Positions 1 through 7,833 of a stretch of 64,000 nt of DNA are shown in pieces. The notes under the pieces are model-generated. The model was not told the origin of the DNA. It did not search any database and worked only from the letters and a program-made list of their open reading frames with translations. Positions within the stretch are counted from its first letter, which is position 1. Each line of letters starts with the position of its first letter. The translations under genes and the position numbers were made by a program. The stretch lies in NCBI RefSeq assembly GCF_020805785.1, contig NZ_JAJGZV010000001.1, positions 868,001-932,000 on the forward strand, in the 5' to 3' direction. This DNA comes from Flavobacterium chungbukense. Lineage in GTDB: Bacteria > Bacteroidota > Bacteroidia > Flavobacteriales > Flavobacteriaceae.

Positions 1-433
1 AGACAGTTTAATAAATCAAAATATTGAACCGCTGAGAGAACATAAAATTCAGGAGAAAATATTTGAGATTCTAACGGAAAACAGCGAACACGTCACGGCA
101 AATGAAAGGCTTTTAAGAAGAGCTTTAGAAATTATAAAAGAACAACTTCAAAATCCTTCTTTTAATGTCGAAATGCTGGTAGAAGAGTTAGGCATTTCGC
201 GAGTAAAATGTTATCGCATTTTTAAAGAAACTTTAAACCAATCTCCTTCAGACATACTCATGTCTCTTCGCTTACAAAAGGCAGAAGTTTTATTAAAAAC
301 AAAACGATTAAACATATCAGAGATTAGTTTTGAGTGCGGGTACAATGATCCAAAATACTTTGGGCGCTCGTTTAAAAAGTACTTTGGGAAAACTCCTAAG
401 GAATTCAAAGAATTTAAAGAGTATACAGTTTAA
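1..433 (+). CDS. Hybrid two-component regulator (HTCS), C-terminal fragment with AraC-type HTH
   Basis: The reading frame is open from base 2 at the window edge to a stop at 431-433, so only the last 143 or so codons of a longer protein are present. The final 100 residues form an AraC/XylS DNA-binding domain: a first helix-turn-helix around VEELGISRVKCYRIF, then the second repeat with ISEISFECGYNDPKYFGRSF and the family ending FGKTPKEF. The preceding residues (ANERLLRRALEII) resemble the linker that follows the receiver domain in Bacteroidota HTCS proteins. The gene lies 176 bp upstream of a SusC/SusD pair in the same direction, the usual place for a locus-specific sensor. The sensor, kinase and receiver parts would lie outside the window, so assignment as HTCS rather than a plain AraC regulator is inference. 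Confidence 0.8.
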   Translation, partial: DSLINQNIEPLREHKIQEKIFEILTENSEHVTANERLLRRALEIIKEQLQNPSFNVEMLVEELGISRVKCYRIFKETLNQSPSDILMSLRLQKAEVLLKTKRLNISEISFECGYNDPKYFGRSFKKYFGKTPKEFKEFKEYTV

Positions 434-488
434 GGTTTCTGTTAGCCCTGTATTTGTATAAAGTTAGGACAATGTTAATGTGCAATAT

Positions 489-568
489 TCCTCTTTTTTA
501 GAATGAATTCTGTTCCAAATTGAATTAAAAGTCCTCTTTTGAAAAACAAAAATCCTCCCTTTGGAGGA
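489..568 (+). promoter_or_regulatory. Candidate regulator binding repeats upstream of susC
   Basis: The word TCCTC(T/C)(T/C)TT occurs three times, starting at 489, 532 and 553. The spacings are 43 and 21 bp, about four and two helical turns, as expected for an AraC-type dimer bound to one face of DNA. The last copy is also the left arm of a short palindrome, TCCTCC-cttt-GGAGGA (553-568). The adjacent HTCS product is the natural candidate ligand. This is inferred from spacing only. Confidence 0.35.
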
Positions 569-578
569 GCCGTTAAGA

Positions 579-586
579 TACTTTTG
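579..586 (+). promoter_or_regulatory. Possible -7 promoter box for susC
   Basis: TACTTTTG fits the Bacteroidota -7 consensus TAnnTTTG and lies 24 bp before the susC start codon. The nearest upstream TTG (561-563) gives a 15-bp spacer, shorter than usual, as might be seen at an activator-dependent promoter. Confidence 0.35.
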
Positions 587-609
587 GCAAAACAAAAAAA
601 GTAATTTAA

Positions 610-3579
610 ATGAAAAAAATTTATGCATTATTAATTCTTGCTTTAGGATGTATGTCGTATTCCTATTCGCAGGCATCAGTATCAGGAGCTGTGCTTTCTG
701 ACGCAGAAAAAATACCCGTACCAGGGGTCTCTGTATATGTAAAAGGAGAACCTAAAGGAGCTGTAACTACAGATTTTGATGGGAATTTTAAAATTAAAGC
801 ACAAATCAATCAAGGTGTTTTAGTTTTTTCTTACGTAGGATTTCAAACTAAAGAAGTTCCTTTTTCTGGAAATCAGAAATTAAACGTTTCGCTAGTTGAA
901 GAAGTTAGTACCTTGAACGAAGTTGTAGTAGTAGGTTACGGTTCTCAAAAAAGATCAGATGTAACTGGAGCTATTTCTTCTGTGAAAAGTGAAAATTTTA
1001 ATAAAGGAGTAGTAGCCAATGCAGGACAATTGATTCAAGGGAAAGTTGCCGGAGTTAATGTCGTAGCTGCAAGTGGTGAGCCGGGTGCTAATCAAGACAT
1101 CATCATTCGTGGGGTTGGAAGTTTGCGTTCTGGAACAACACCACTTTATGTAGTAGATGGTTTTGCTTTGGATAATAGTGGTAATGGTGTTGCCTCAAAT
1201 CCTCTAAACTTTATCAATCCGCAGGATATTGAAAGTATTGATGTGCTTAAAGATGCATCTGCTTCTGCAATTTATGGTTCTAGAGCCGCAAATGGAGTAG
1301 TAGTAATTACAACTAAAAAAGGATCAAAAGGAAGAACTCAGATTAATCTTTCTATGACGACAGGTTTTTCTTCATTGGCAAATAAAGTAGATGTTTTTAG
1401 CGCAAACGAATTTAGAAAACAAGTTGCTGCTGTAAACGGAACTCTTCAAGATGGAGGTGCAAATACAGATTGGCAAGATGAATTGACTAGAACTGGGGTT
1501 TCTCAAAACGTTAATTTATCGATGAGTGGTGGAACTGAGAAATCTACTTATTCGGCTTCTGTTGGTATGGATAATCAAGAAGGTGTTTTAAGAAATAGTG
1601 ATTTAAAACGTTATTCTGGACGTGTAAATTTAAGCCAAAAAGCATTAGATGATAAGTTTAATGTTACCTTCAGTATGACGGGAACGAAACTTGAAAATTC
1701 TAGACCAGATGCTAGAAGTATTGTCGGAAATATGCTGACAATGAATCCAACTGATGCTGTTTATGTGAACGGTCAACCTAATACTAATTTAAGTAATGAT
1801 GTTTTAAATCCATTGATTAGTGAAAGAATCTATTCTGATTTTACAAACAACAATCGTATTTTGGCTAACATCGCTCCATCTTACGAATTCATTAAAGGAT
1901 TAACTTATAAATTTAATCTTGGAGTTGATTATTCTATGTCTGAGAGAGATATTCAGGTTTTGCCTTATTCGTCGGCTACTAATACAACTTTAGGTTCTTT
2001 AAATAATATTGTTTCTACAAATAATAATATTTTATACGAAAACACTTTAACGTATAATTTCAATGTAAAAGAACATAGTTTTACAGTTTTAGCGGGTCAA
2101 TCGTACCAAAAAATTCAATTGAATCAAAAGAGCTACAATTTGTCTGGATTTCCTGATAATGGTGTAGAACCAAAAAATCAGATTGAAACAGCAAGTGAGC
2201 GTACAACACAATCTTCATCTGCTATCGAAAATGAATTGCAGTCTTTCTTTGGAAGATTAAACTATGGATATGATAATAAATATCTTATAACTGCAACAAT
2301 GCGTGCTGACGGTTCTTCTAAATTTGGTAAAAACAATAGATACGGATATTTTCCATCTGTGGCTTTAGGATGGAATATTACAAAAGAAGATTTTTTACAA
2401 GATTCTGAAACGGTAAATAATCTTAAACTAAGAGCAAGTTGGGGACAAACAGGTTCTCAAGAGATTCCTTCAAAAATTACAAAAGCAAGTTATACAGAAA
2501 GTAATACAGGAAACGATACTTATCCGTTAGATCCTTCTGCTACAGATTTAAGCGGTTATCCTTATGGTTCGATTTACACTCGTTTGGCTAATCCGAATAT
2601 TCAATGGGAAGTTTCGACACAGGCCAATATTGGTTTAGATTTTAGTTTATTCAATAATAGATTATCAGGTACTGTTGATTATTTTAATAAGGTTTCGGAT
2701 AATATTTTATTAGAAGTTGCTCCAACAGATCCTATTCAACCAACATCAAAATATTGGACAAACATTCCGAATATGGAGATTAAAAATAATGGTATCGAGG
2801 TTGCTTTAGATTACAGCAGCGACAAAAGCAAAGATTTCTCATACAGTATTGGAGGAAACGTTTCTTTCACAAACAATAAAGTAGAAAATTCACCTTATAA
2901 AATTTTAACTACTGGTGGAGCACAAGGTGGTGGTCAATCTGGAGCAACAATTAACGGTGTACTAAACGGACAGCCAATTGGTTCTTTCTACATGCTTAAC
3001 TTTACAGGAATCGGTGCTAATGGTTTAAACCAATTTGCGGATACAAATGGAGACGGACAAATTTTAGATGATGACCGTATCGTTGCCGGAAGCGCTTTAC
3101 CAGATTATATCTATGCTTTTTACTTGAATTTAAGATATAAGAATTTTGATTTTGGAGCTAATTTTAATGGTGCTGGCGGAAACAAAATCTACAATCACGT
3201 GGCAATGTCTTCATTCAACAGAGGAAGTTTAGCGAATTCTTTCAATACAACTGACAGAGCTTCTCAATATTTAAACGAAGCTTCAACAAACTCTAACACC
3301 GTTTCTACAAGATATTTAGAAGATGGAAGTTTCTTAAGATTAAACAATGCTACTCTAGGATATAATTTAGATCCAAAATTAATCGGACTTACAGATGTTA
3401 TGGACAATATCCGTCTTTCAATAACAGGACAAAACTTATTTGTAATCACAAAATATAGTGGTTATGATCCTGAGATAAACACTGGAACTTCAGTTGGAGA
3501 TATTCAGTCTTTTGGAATTGACTACTTCAGTTACCCAAGAAGCAGAACAATTGTATTTGGCTTAAACGTAGCATTTTAA
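610..3579 (+). CDS. SusC-like TonB-dependent outer-membrane transporter (phosphate-associated locus)
   Basis: This 989-residue protein is an outer-membrane beta-barrel that imports ligands captured by its SusD partner using TonB energy. A signal peptide ends near residue 20 (SYSYSQ). A carboxypeptidase-regulatory-like beta-sandwich follows (about 22-98, with TTDFDGNF), then the SusC hallmark VVVVGYG (105-111) and the plug domain with IESIDVLKDASASAIYGSRA (about 207-226). The rest is barrel, ending in a terminal Phe (LNVAF) as recognised by the BAM machinery. Full length for the family. It is followed after 18 bp by susD, and the gap contains a run of 14 A. The substrate cannot be read from the sequence. 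The neighbouring HTCS, phosphodiesterase and phosphatase genes suggest a phosphorylated organic compound, but tandem terminators separate those enzymes from this pair. Confidence 0.95.
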   Translation: MKKIYALLILALGCMSYSYSQASVSGAVLSDAEKIPVPGVSVYVKGEPKGAVTTDFDGNFKIKAQINQGVLVFSYVGFQTKEVPFSGNQKLNVSLVEEVSTLNEVVVVGYGSQKRSDVTGAISSVKSENFNKGVVANAGQLIQGKVAGVNVVAASGEPGANQDIIIRGVGSLRSGTTPLYVVDGFALDNSGNGVASNPLNFINPQDIESIDVLKDASASAIYGSRAANGVVVITTKKGSKGRTQINLSMTTGFSSLANKVDVFSANEFRKQVAAVNGTLQDGGANTDWQDELTRTGVSQNVNLSMSGGTEKSTYSASVGMDNQEGVLRNSDLKRYSGRVNLSQKALDDKFNVTFSMTGTKLENSRPDARSIVGNMLTMNPTDAVYVNGQPNTNLSNDVLNPLISERIYSDFTNNNRILANIAPSYEFIKGLTYKFNLGVDYSMSERDIQVLPYSSATNTTLGSLNNIVSTNNNILYENTLTYNFNVKEHSFTVLAGQSYQKIQLNQKSYNLSGFPDNGVEPKNQIETASERTTQSSSAIENELQSFFGRLNYGYDNKYLITATMRADGSSKFGKNNRYGYFPSVALGWNITKEDFLQDSETVNNLKLRASWGQTGSQEIPSKITKASYTESNTGNDTYPLDPSATDLSGYPYGSIYTRLANPNIQWEVSTQANIGLDFSLFNNRLSGTVDYFNKVSDNILLEVAPTDPIQPTSKYWTNIPNMEIKNNGIEVALDYSSDKSKDFSYSIGGNVSFTNNKVENSPYKILTTGGAQGGGQSGATINGVLNGQPIGSFYMLNFTGIGANGLNQFADTNGDGQILDDDRIVAGSALPDYIYAFYLNLRYKNFDFGANFNGAGGNKIYNHVAMSSFNRGSLANSFNTTDRASQYLNEASTNSNTVSTRYLEDGSFLRLNNATLGYNLDPKLIGLTDVMDNIRLSITGQNLFVITKYSGYDPEINTGTSVGDIQSFGIDYFSYPRSRTIVFGLNVAF

Positions 3580-3591
3580 AAAAAAAAAAAA
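3578..3591 (+). repeat. Poly-A tract of 14 between susC and susD
   Basis: A homopolymer of 14 A begins within the susC stop codon and ends seven bases before the susD start codon, covering its leader. Such tracts are prone to slippage in replication and sequencing. Here a length change would alter only the spacing to susD, not a reading frame. Confidence 0.9.
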
Positions 3592-3597
3592 CATAAC

Positions 3598-5340
3598 ATG
3601 AAAAATAAAATAATAATAGCCGCTCTTGGATTAGGTTTGTTCTTGAACTGGAGCTGTACAGACTTAGAAGAAAAAGTGCTGGACGAATCCTTAAACGGAG
3701 GCGGGCAAGCAGACGCAATCAGCGGAGCAATTGCTCCAGCGTATGGACAATTAAAATCGACTTGGATACATACTAATAATTTTGGATTACAATTAATTGC
3801 AAGTGACGAAGGTATTTTACCTTACCGTGGAGGAACAGATTGGTATGATGGAGGTAAATATTTAGCAGTACACGCACACACGACTACCCCAACGAATGAT
3901 TTGGTTACAAGTACTTGGAACGAATTGACTAAAAATATCTCAAGAACATTATCTGCTATTGAGGTTTTAACGCCGCTTGCAGAAGCTGGAAACACAGAAG
4001 CACAAGGAGCGCTTTACGAAATGAAAGCCCTTAGAGCTTATTTGAACATGATGACATTAGACAGCTGGGGACTTGTATTCAAAAAAGAAGCATCGGCTGC
4101 AACTTCTGAAATCCTTAGAGGTCAAGATGCTGTTACTTATATCGAAAACGAACTTTTGTCTGTTGCTGATGTAATCAATAAAGATAAAGGACCAGGTAGA
4201 ATGACACAAGCTGCCGTTTGGGGACTTTTAGCAAGATTAAATATGAATGCTGCTGTATACCGTGATCCTTACGGAACGCCTTCATTTACAACTGCAGATT
4301 TGGATAAAGTAATCAAATACACAGATAACATTATTAACTCTGGAAAATTCACTTTATCTCCTGAGTATTTTGATTTGTTTGATGATAATAACAATTCTAA
4401 TAAAGAAGTAATTTTTGCTTTAGATCAGCGTGGAGTCTTAAAAGATGAAAACAATCGTTGGGCGTATTGGTCAATTCCTGGATCAATGTTTCCAAGACCT
4501 GAATCTATTAACGCAGATGGAACAGATGGTCCAGCAATTACTTCAGATTTTTATCAGACTTGGGTTGATGCTTACGGATCTGTAGATCCTGCTAATGCCG
4601 ATTCAAGATTCTATAAAAACAATGCAAAAGTACCAGATAATTTGAAAGATCTTACTGGACTTTCACCATTGAATGATGAGAATCACTACTACTGTGTAAA
4701 AGCAGAAGAGTTTGAAATTGACAGAGGAATTATGAGAGGTATTCCATGGGCCGCAAGAAAAGATGCAAATGGAGCATTTTACAAATGTGATACAGGATAT
4801 AGAATTTATCCAGTAAAACAAATCAAAGGAAATGGTCCTGATAAAAATGTTGGTTACGTTAACTTGACGCTTAAAGTTGATTTTACAAAAGAAGGAAGTA
4901 TGCACTATTCTGGCTACAGAGTTTCTAAATACCAATTTAGCCACACTTCTCCTGACGGAAATTACTATAGTAGTGTAGATATGGTTTTGTTGCGATATGC
5001 TGAAATTTTCATGATGCGTGCCGAAGCTAAATTAAGAAAAGGAGATACTGCAGGAGCATTGGCAGATATGAATACAGTTAGAACTTCGAGAACAGCTCGT
5101 GCTCCAATTCCAGCGGCGCTTCCAGCAATCAATTTAAATATTTTGTATAGAGAATATGGTTTTGAGTTTTACTGGGAAGGTTTAAGAAGAAATACTCAAA
5201 TTCGTTTTAGCCATTTCGAAGATAAATGGACTGAAAAATCAGATACTGATGTTAACAAAAGATTGTTCCCAATTCCTCAAGTTGCAATTGATGGAGCATC
5301 TAACACACCAGGATATTTAGTTCAGAATAAAGGATATTAG
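3598..5340 (+). CDS. SusD/RagB-like surface glycan- or ligand-binding lipoprotein
   Basis: A 580-residue SusD-family protein that would sit as a lipid-anchored lid on the SusC barrel and bind substrate at the cell surface. The signal peptide ends in a lipobox with Cys20 (LNWSC), followed by acidic residues (TDLEE) that resemble the lipoprotein export signal of Bacteroidota. Helical TPR-like segments are visible, including MKALRAYLNMMTLDSWG in the N-terminal half and the C-terminal DMVLLRYAEIFMMRAEAKLR, NTVRTSR and EYGFEFYWEGLRR motifs, which are diagnostic for RagB/SusD. It is co-transcribed with the upstream susC (18-bp gap), and two terminators follow its stop codon. The ligand is unknown. 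Confidence 0.94.
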   Translation: MKNKIIIAALGLGLFLNWSCTDLEEKVLDESLNGGGQADAISGAIAPAYGQLKSTWIHTNNFGLQLIASDEGILPYRGGTDWYDGGKYLAVHAHTTTPTNDLVTSTWNELTKNISRTLSAIEVLTPLAEAGNTEAQGALYEMKALRAYLNMMTLDSWGLVFKKEASAATSEILRGQDAVTYIENELLSVADVINKDKGPGRMTQAAVWGLLARLNMNAAVYRDPYGTPSFTTADLDKVIKYTDNIINSGKFTLSPEYFDLFDDNNNSNKEVIFALDQRGVLKDENNRWAYWSIPGSMFPRPESINADGTDGPAITSDFYQTWVDAYGSVDPANADSRFYKNNAKVPDNLKDLTGLSPLNDENHYYCVKAEEFEIDRGIMRGIPWAARKDANGAFYKCDTGYRIYPVKQIKGNGPDKNVGYVNLTLKVDFTKEGSMHYSGYRVSKYQFSHTSPDGNYYSSVDMVLLRYAEIFMMRAEAKLRKGDTAGALADMNTVRTSRTARAPIPAALPAINLNILYREYGFEFYWEGLRRNTQIRFSHFEDKWTEKSDTDVNKRLFPIPQVAIDGASNTPGYLVQNKGY

Positions 5341-5364
5341 TAAGTTGTTTTATTGTGTTAGTTT

Positions 5365-5392
5365 GAAAACTGCTATTGCTTAAGCAGTTTTC
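5365..5392 (+). terminator. Hairpin after susD
   Basis: GAAAACTGCT (5365-5374) pairs perfectly with AGCAGTTTTC (5383-5392) across an 8-base loop, 25 bp after the susD stop. Only a short T-rich tail follows, so it may assist the stronger terminator just downstream. Confidence 0.65.
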
Positions 5393-5405
5393 TTATGCTT
5401 AGTTA

Positions 5406-5449
5406 AAAACAGGGAGGTTTTAGAGCTTGTAAAACCCCCTGTTTTTTAA
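5406..5449 (+). terminator. Strong Rho-independent terminator after susD
   Basis: AAAACAGGGAGGTTTT (5406-5421) pairs with AAAACCCCCTGTTTT (5431-5445) with one bulge, followed by a T-rich run. It should separate the susCD transcript from the phosphatase gene that starts at 5605. The remaining bases up to 5604 hold no promoter I can recognise. Confidence 0.85.
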
Positions 5450-5604
5450 TTTTTTTTCTTCAAAAACTCAAGTTCGCTTAAAAAGTATTTCATTTCTAGT
5501 CTGATTGCCCATCAGAAAAAATGATTGTTTTTAAGTCATTCACCCTTTTTTGCCCCCAAACCTACTGCTTTTTAGTACCCAAATAGTCATTAATTTATTT
5601 CAAA

Positions 5605-7398
5605 ATGAAAACATCAGTTTTGTTCATTAGTCTGTTCCTGTCCTTATTTGGCGCAGTTACACGCTTATTTTCTCAAGAACAGGTTAAAATACATTCTCAT
5701 AACGATTACAATCAAACTATTCCTTTTTGGAATGCTTACGCAAATGGCGCGAATTCTATTGAAGCAGATATTTTTCTAAAAGATAATAATTTATACGTTT
5801 CTCATGATCCTCATAGCATTTCAGCTTCAAGAACTCTAGAAGATTTGTATTTAAAGCCTTTAGAAACGGCTTTAAAAATGAACTTCAAAAAAGAACACCA
5901 ATTGTTTTTATTGATTGATATTAAAACCGAAGCAGTATCAACTCTTACTAAATTGGTTGCTGTTTTAAGTAAATACGAATCCATTACAAAAAACAAGGAT
6001 ATTAAAATTATTGTATCAGGAAATAGACCTGATCCAGAAACCTACGTAAAATATCCAGATTTTATCTCTTTTGATTTTCAAGAATTAGGTAAATCAATCT
6101 CAAAAGAAAATTGGTCTAAAGTAGCAATGGTTAGTGCAGATTTTAAAAAATATTCTGTTTGGAACGGATTAGGAAGATTAACTCATGAAGATTACAATAA
6201 AGTAAGCGCTGTTATTTCTAAAGCAAAAGAAACGAATAAACCGTTTCGTTTTTGGGGAGCTCCAGATACAAAAAGTGCGTGGAAAGCATTTTTAGAATTA
6301 GGAGTAGACATCATCAATACAGATTCTCCTTATAATTGCGTGCAATATATTCAAGCTTTGCCAAAAAGATTAATAACGGCGAGTAATTCTTCTAAAGTCT
6401 ATAAACCTACTTATAAAACAGATCAGAAAGAGGTTCCTGTTAAAAATGTTATTCTTTTAATTGGAGATGGAAATGGTTTATCGCAAATATCTTCTGCAGT
6501 TTTGGCTAACAATGGAGCTTTATCTCTAACACAATTAAAAAGTATAGGTTTTATAAAAACACAATCTGCTGACGATTTTACAACCGATTCTGCAGCTGCA
6601 GGTACGGCTTTGGCAACAGGTCAGAAAACAAACAATAGAGCAATTGGAACCGATACTTTGCGACAACCAATTGCCAATATTATGGAAGTCTTGCAAAAAA
6701 GAAAGTACGCTACTGGCATTATTACAACAGATGAGGTGACAGGTGCAACTCCAGCCGCTTTTTATGCACACACTGAAGAAAGATCTAATACAGAAATAAT
6801 TGCAAAGGATTTATTGAAAAGCAAATTGAATCTATTTGTTGGAGGTGGTGGTTCTACTTTTAAAAATTCTGCACAAAGTTCTAAATTTAAATTATTAAAT
6901 TCAGTTAAAGAGCTAGAAACAGTAAGCAGCGATACAGCTGGTGTTTTTATTTCTGAAGGAAGAGTGCCGTCTGTTTTGGAAGGAAGAGGAGAAGTATTAG
7001 CAGATGCTACAAAATACAGTCTTGAATTTTTAAGTAAAAAGAAAAAGCCTTTTTTCTTAATGGTCGAAGGCGCACAGATTGATAGTTTTGGACATGTTAA
7101 CAACGTTGGCGGAATAGTCGCTGAAACTATTGATTTTGATACCGCGATCACTCAAGCGCTTATGTTTGCAGATAAAAATGAAGGAACTTTAGTAATCGTT
7201 ACCGCAGACCATGAAACTTCTGGATTTGCAATTCCGCAGGGAAATGTGAAAAAGCATAAAATAGAAGGCGATTTTATTACCAATGATCATACGGCAACCA
7301 TGGTTCCTGTTTTTTCTTACGGACCACATTCGCAAGATTTTCAAGGTGTTTACGAGAATAATGAAGTCTTTACAAAAATACTTTCATTACTGAAGTAA
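5605..7398 (+). CDS. PI-PLC/glycerophosphodiesterase-like domain fused to alkaline phosphatase
   Basis: A 597-residue exported enzyme with two catalytic halves. A signal peptide ends near residue 23 (TRLFSQ). Residues about 25-255 form a PI-PLC/glycerophosphodiester-phosphodiesterase-like barrel with HSHNDY (His30, His32), SIEADIF (Glu53, Asp55) and HDP (His67, Asp68). Residues about 278-597 are an alkaline phosphatase: LIGDGNG (metal ligand Asp288), DSAAAGTALATG (nucleophile Ser329), DEVTGATPAAFYAH, VEGAQIDSFGHVNN, TADHE and NDHTATM. The metal and nucleophile motifs of both halves look intact. The inferred reaction is cleavage of a phosphodiester head group followed by release of phosphate from the monoester, in the periplasm or at the surface. 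It stands alone between terminators, downstream of a SusCD pair and upstream of an MscS channel. The exact substrate is unknown. Confidence 0.9.
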   Translation: MKTSVLFISLFLSLFGAVTRLFSQEQVKIHSHNDYNQTIPFWNAYANGANSIEADIFLKDNNLYVSHDPHSISASRTLEDLYLKPLETALKMNFKKEHQLFLLIDIKTEAVSTLTKLVAVLSKYESITKNKDIKIIVSGNRPDPETYVKYPDFISFDFQELGKSISKENWSKVAMVSADFKKYSVWNGLGRLTHEDYNKVSAVISKAKETNKPFRFWGAPDTKSAWKAFLELGVDIINTDSPYNCVQYIQALPKRLITASNSSKVYKPTYKTDQKEVPVKNVILLIGDGNGLSQISSAVLANNGALSLTQLKSIGFIKTQSADDFTTDSAAAGTALATGQKTNNRAIGTDTLRQPIANIMEVLQKRKYATGIITTDEVTGATPAAFYAHTEERSNTEIIAKDLLKSKLNLFVGGGGSTFKNSAQSSKFKLLNSVKELETVSSDTAGVFISEGRVPSVLEGRGEVLADATKYSLEFLSKKKKPFFLMVEGAQIDSFGHVNNVGGIVAETIDFDTAITQALMFADKNEGTLVIVTADHETSGFAIPQGNVKKHKIEGDFITNDHTATMVPVFSYGPHSQDFQGVYENNEVFTKILSLLK

Positions 7399-7430
7399 AT
7401 CAAATTTAAAAACAGCCCCCATCTGTTTAT

Positions 7431-7465
7431 GAAGCCCGTTATTTACTTAGGTAATGACGGGCTTC
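7431..7465 (+). terminator. Terminator hairpin after the phosphodiesterase-phosphatase gene
   Basis: GAAGCCCGTTATTTAC and GTAATGACGGGCTTC form a long, nearly perfect stem around a 4-base loop, beginning 33 bp after the stop codon. The tail is AT-rich rather than a pure T run. Confidence 0.7.
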
Positions 7466-7489
7466 TAATTTAAAATAATATCTATTTTC

Positions 7490-7660
7490 AAGAAGCCCCA
7501 ACGGGGCGGAATATTTATAGAAATTCTATGATCAAGCACAAAAGAGCTCCAGCGGAGTGAAATATGGAGTTTAACAAAGTGTGTATTTCACTCCGCTGGA
7601 GCTTTATATTGAGCAAATATTATTCTACACTATAAATATTTAGCTTCTCCGAAGCTTTAA
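7490..7660. repeat. Palindromic intergenic repeat element (REP-like)
   Basis: The core is a perfect 20-bp inverted repeat, AGCTCCAGCGGAGTGAAATA (7545-7564) against 7584-7603, with a 19-base loop. It is bracketed by a second, weaker set of arms: GCCCCAACGGGGC with ATATTTATAGAA on the left, and TATAAATATTTAGC with CTTCTCCGAAG on the right. The GC-rich palindromes stand out from AT-rich surroundings. Similar elements occur between genes in many Flavobacterium genomes, as I recall. No coding sequence is present. The rest of the 435-bp gap shows nothing else. Confidence 0.75.
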
Positions 7661-7833
7661 AAAGTAAATTAGATGAAAACTAAATTCTGTTGCTATTTTA
7701 TTAATTTAATAGAATTCAAAAATGATCAGTTATGACAATTAAAAGAATAATAGCTCTTTTTGTTTTTGAAAGATTTTATTTCTCTATTAGATTTCTTATT
7801 TTTAGTAGTTTAATTACTAAAATAAACAAAACC

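Noticed and set aside
5449..5604. Possible Pho box upstream of the phosphatase fusion
   Set aside because: I found no direct repeat resembling a Pho box, and the motif is not well defined in Bacteroidota.
6762..7151. 129-codon antisense frame in the phosphatase domain
   Set aside because: It is opposite conserved catalytic sequence and has no motif or plausible promoter.
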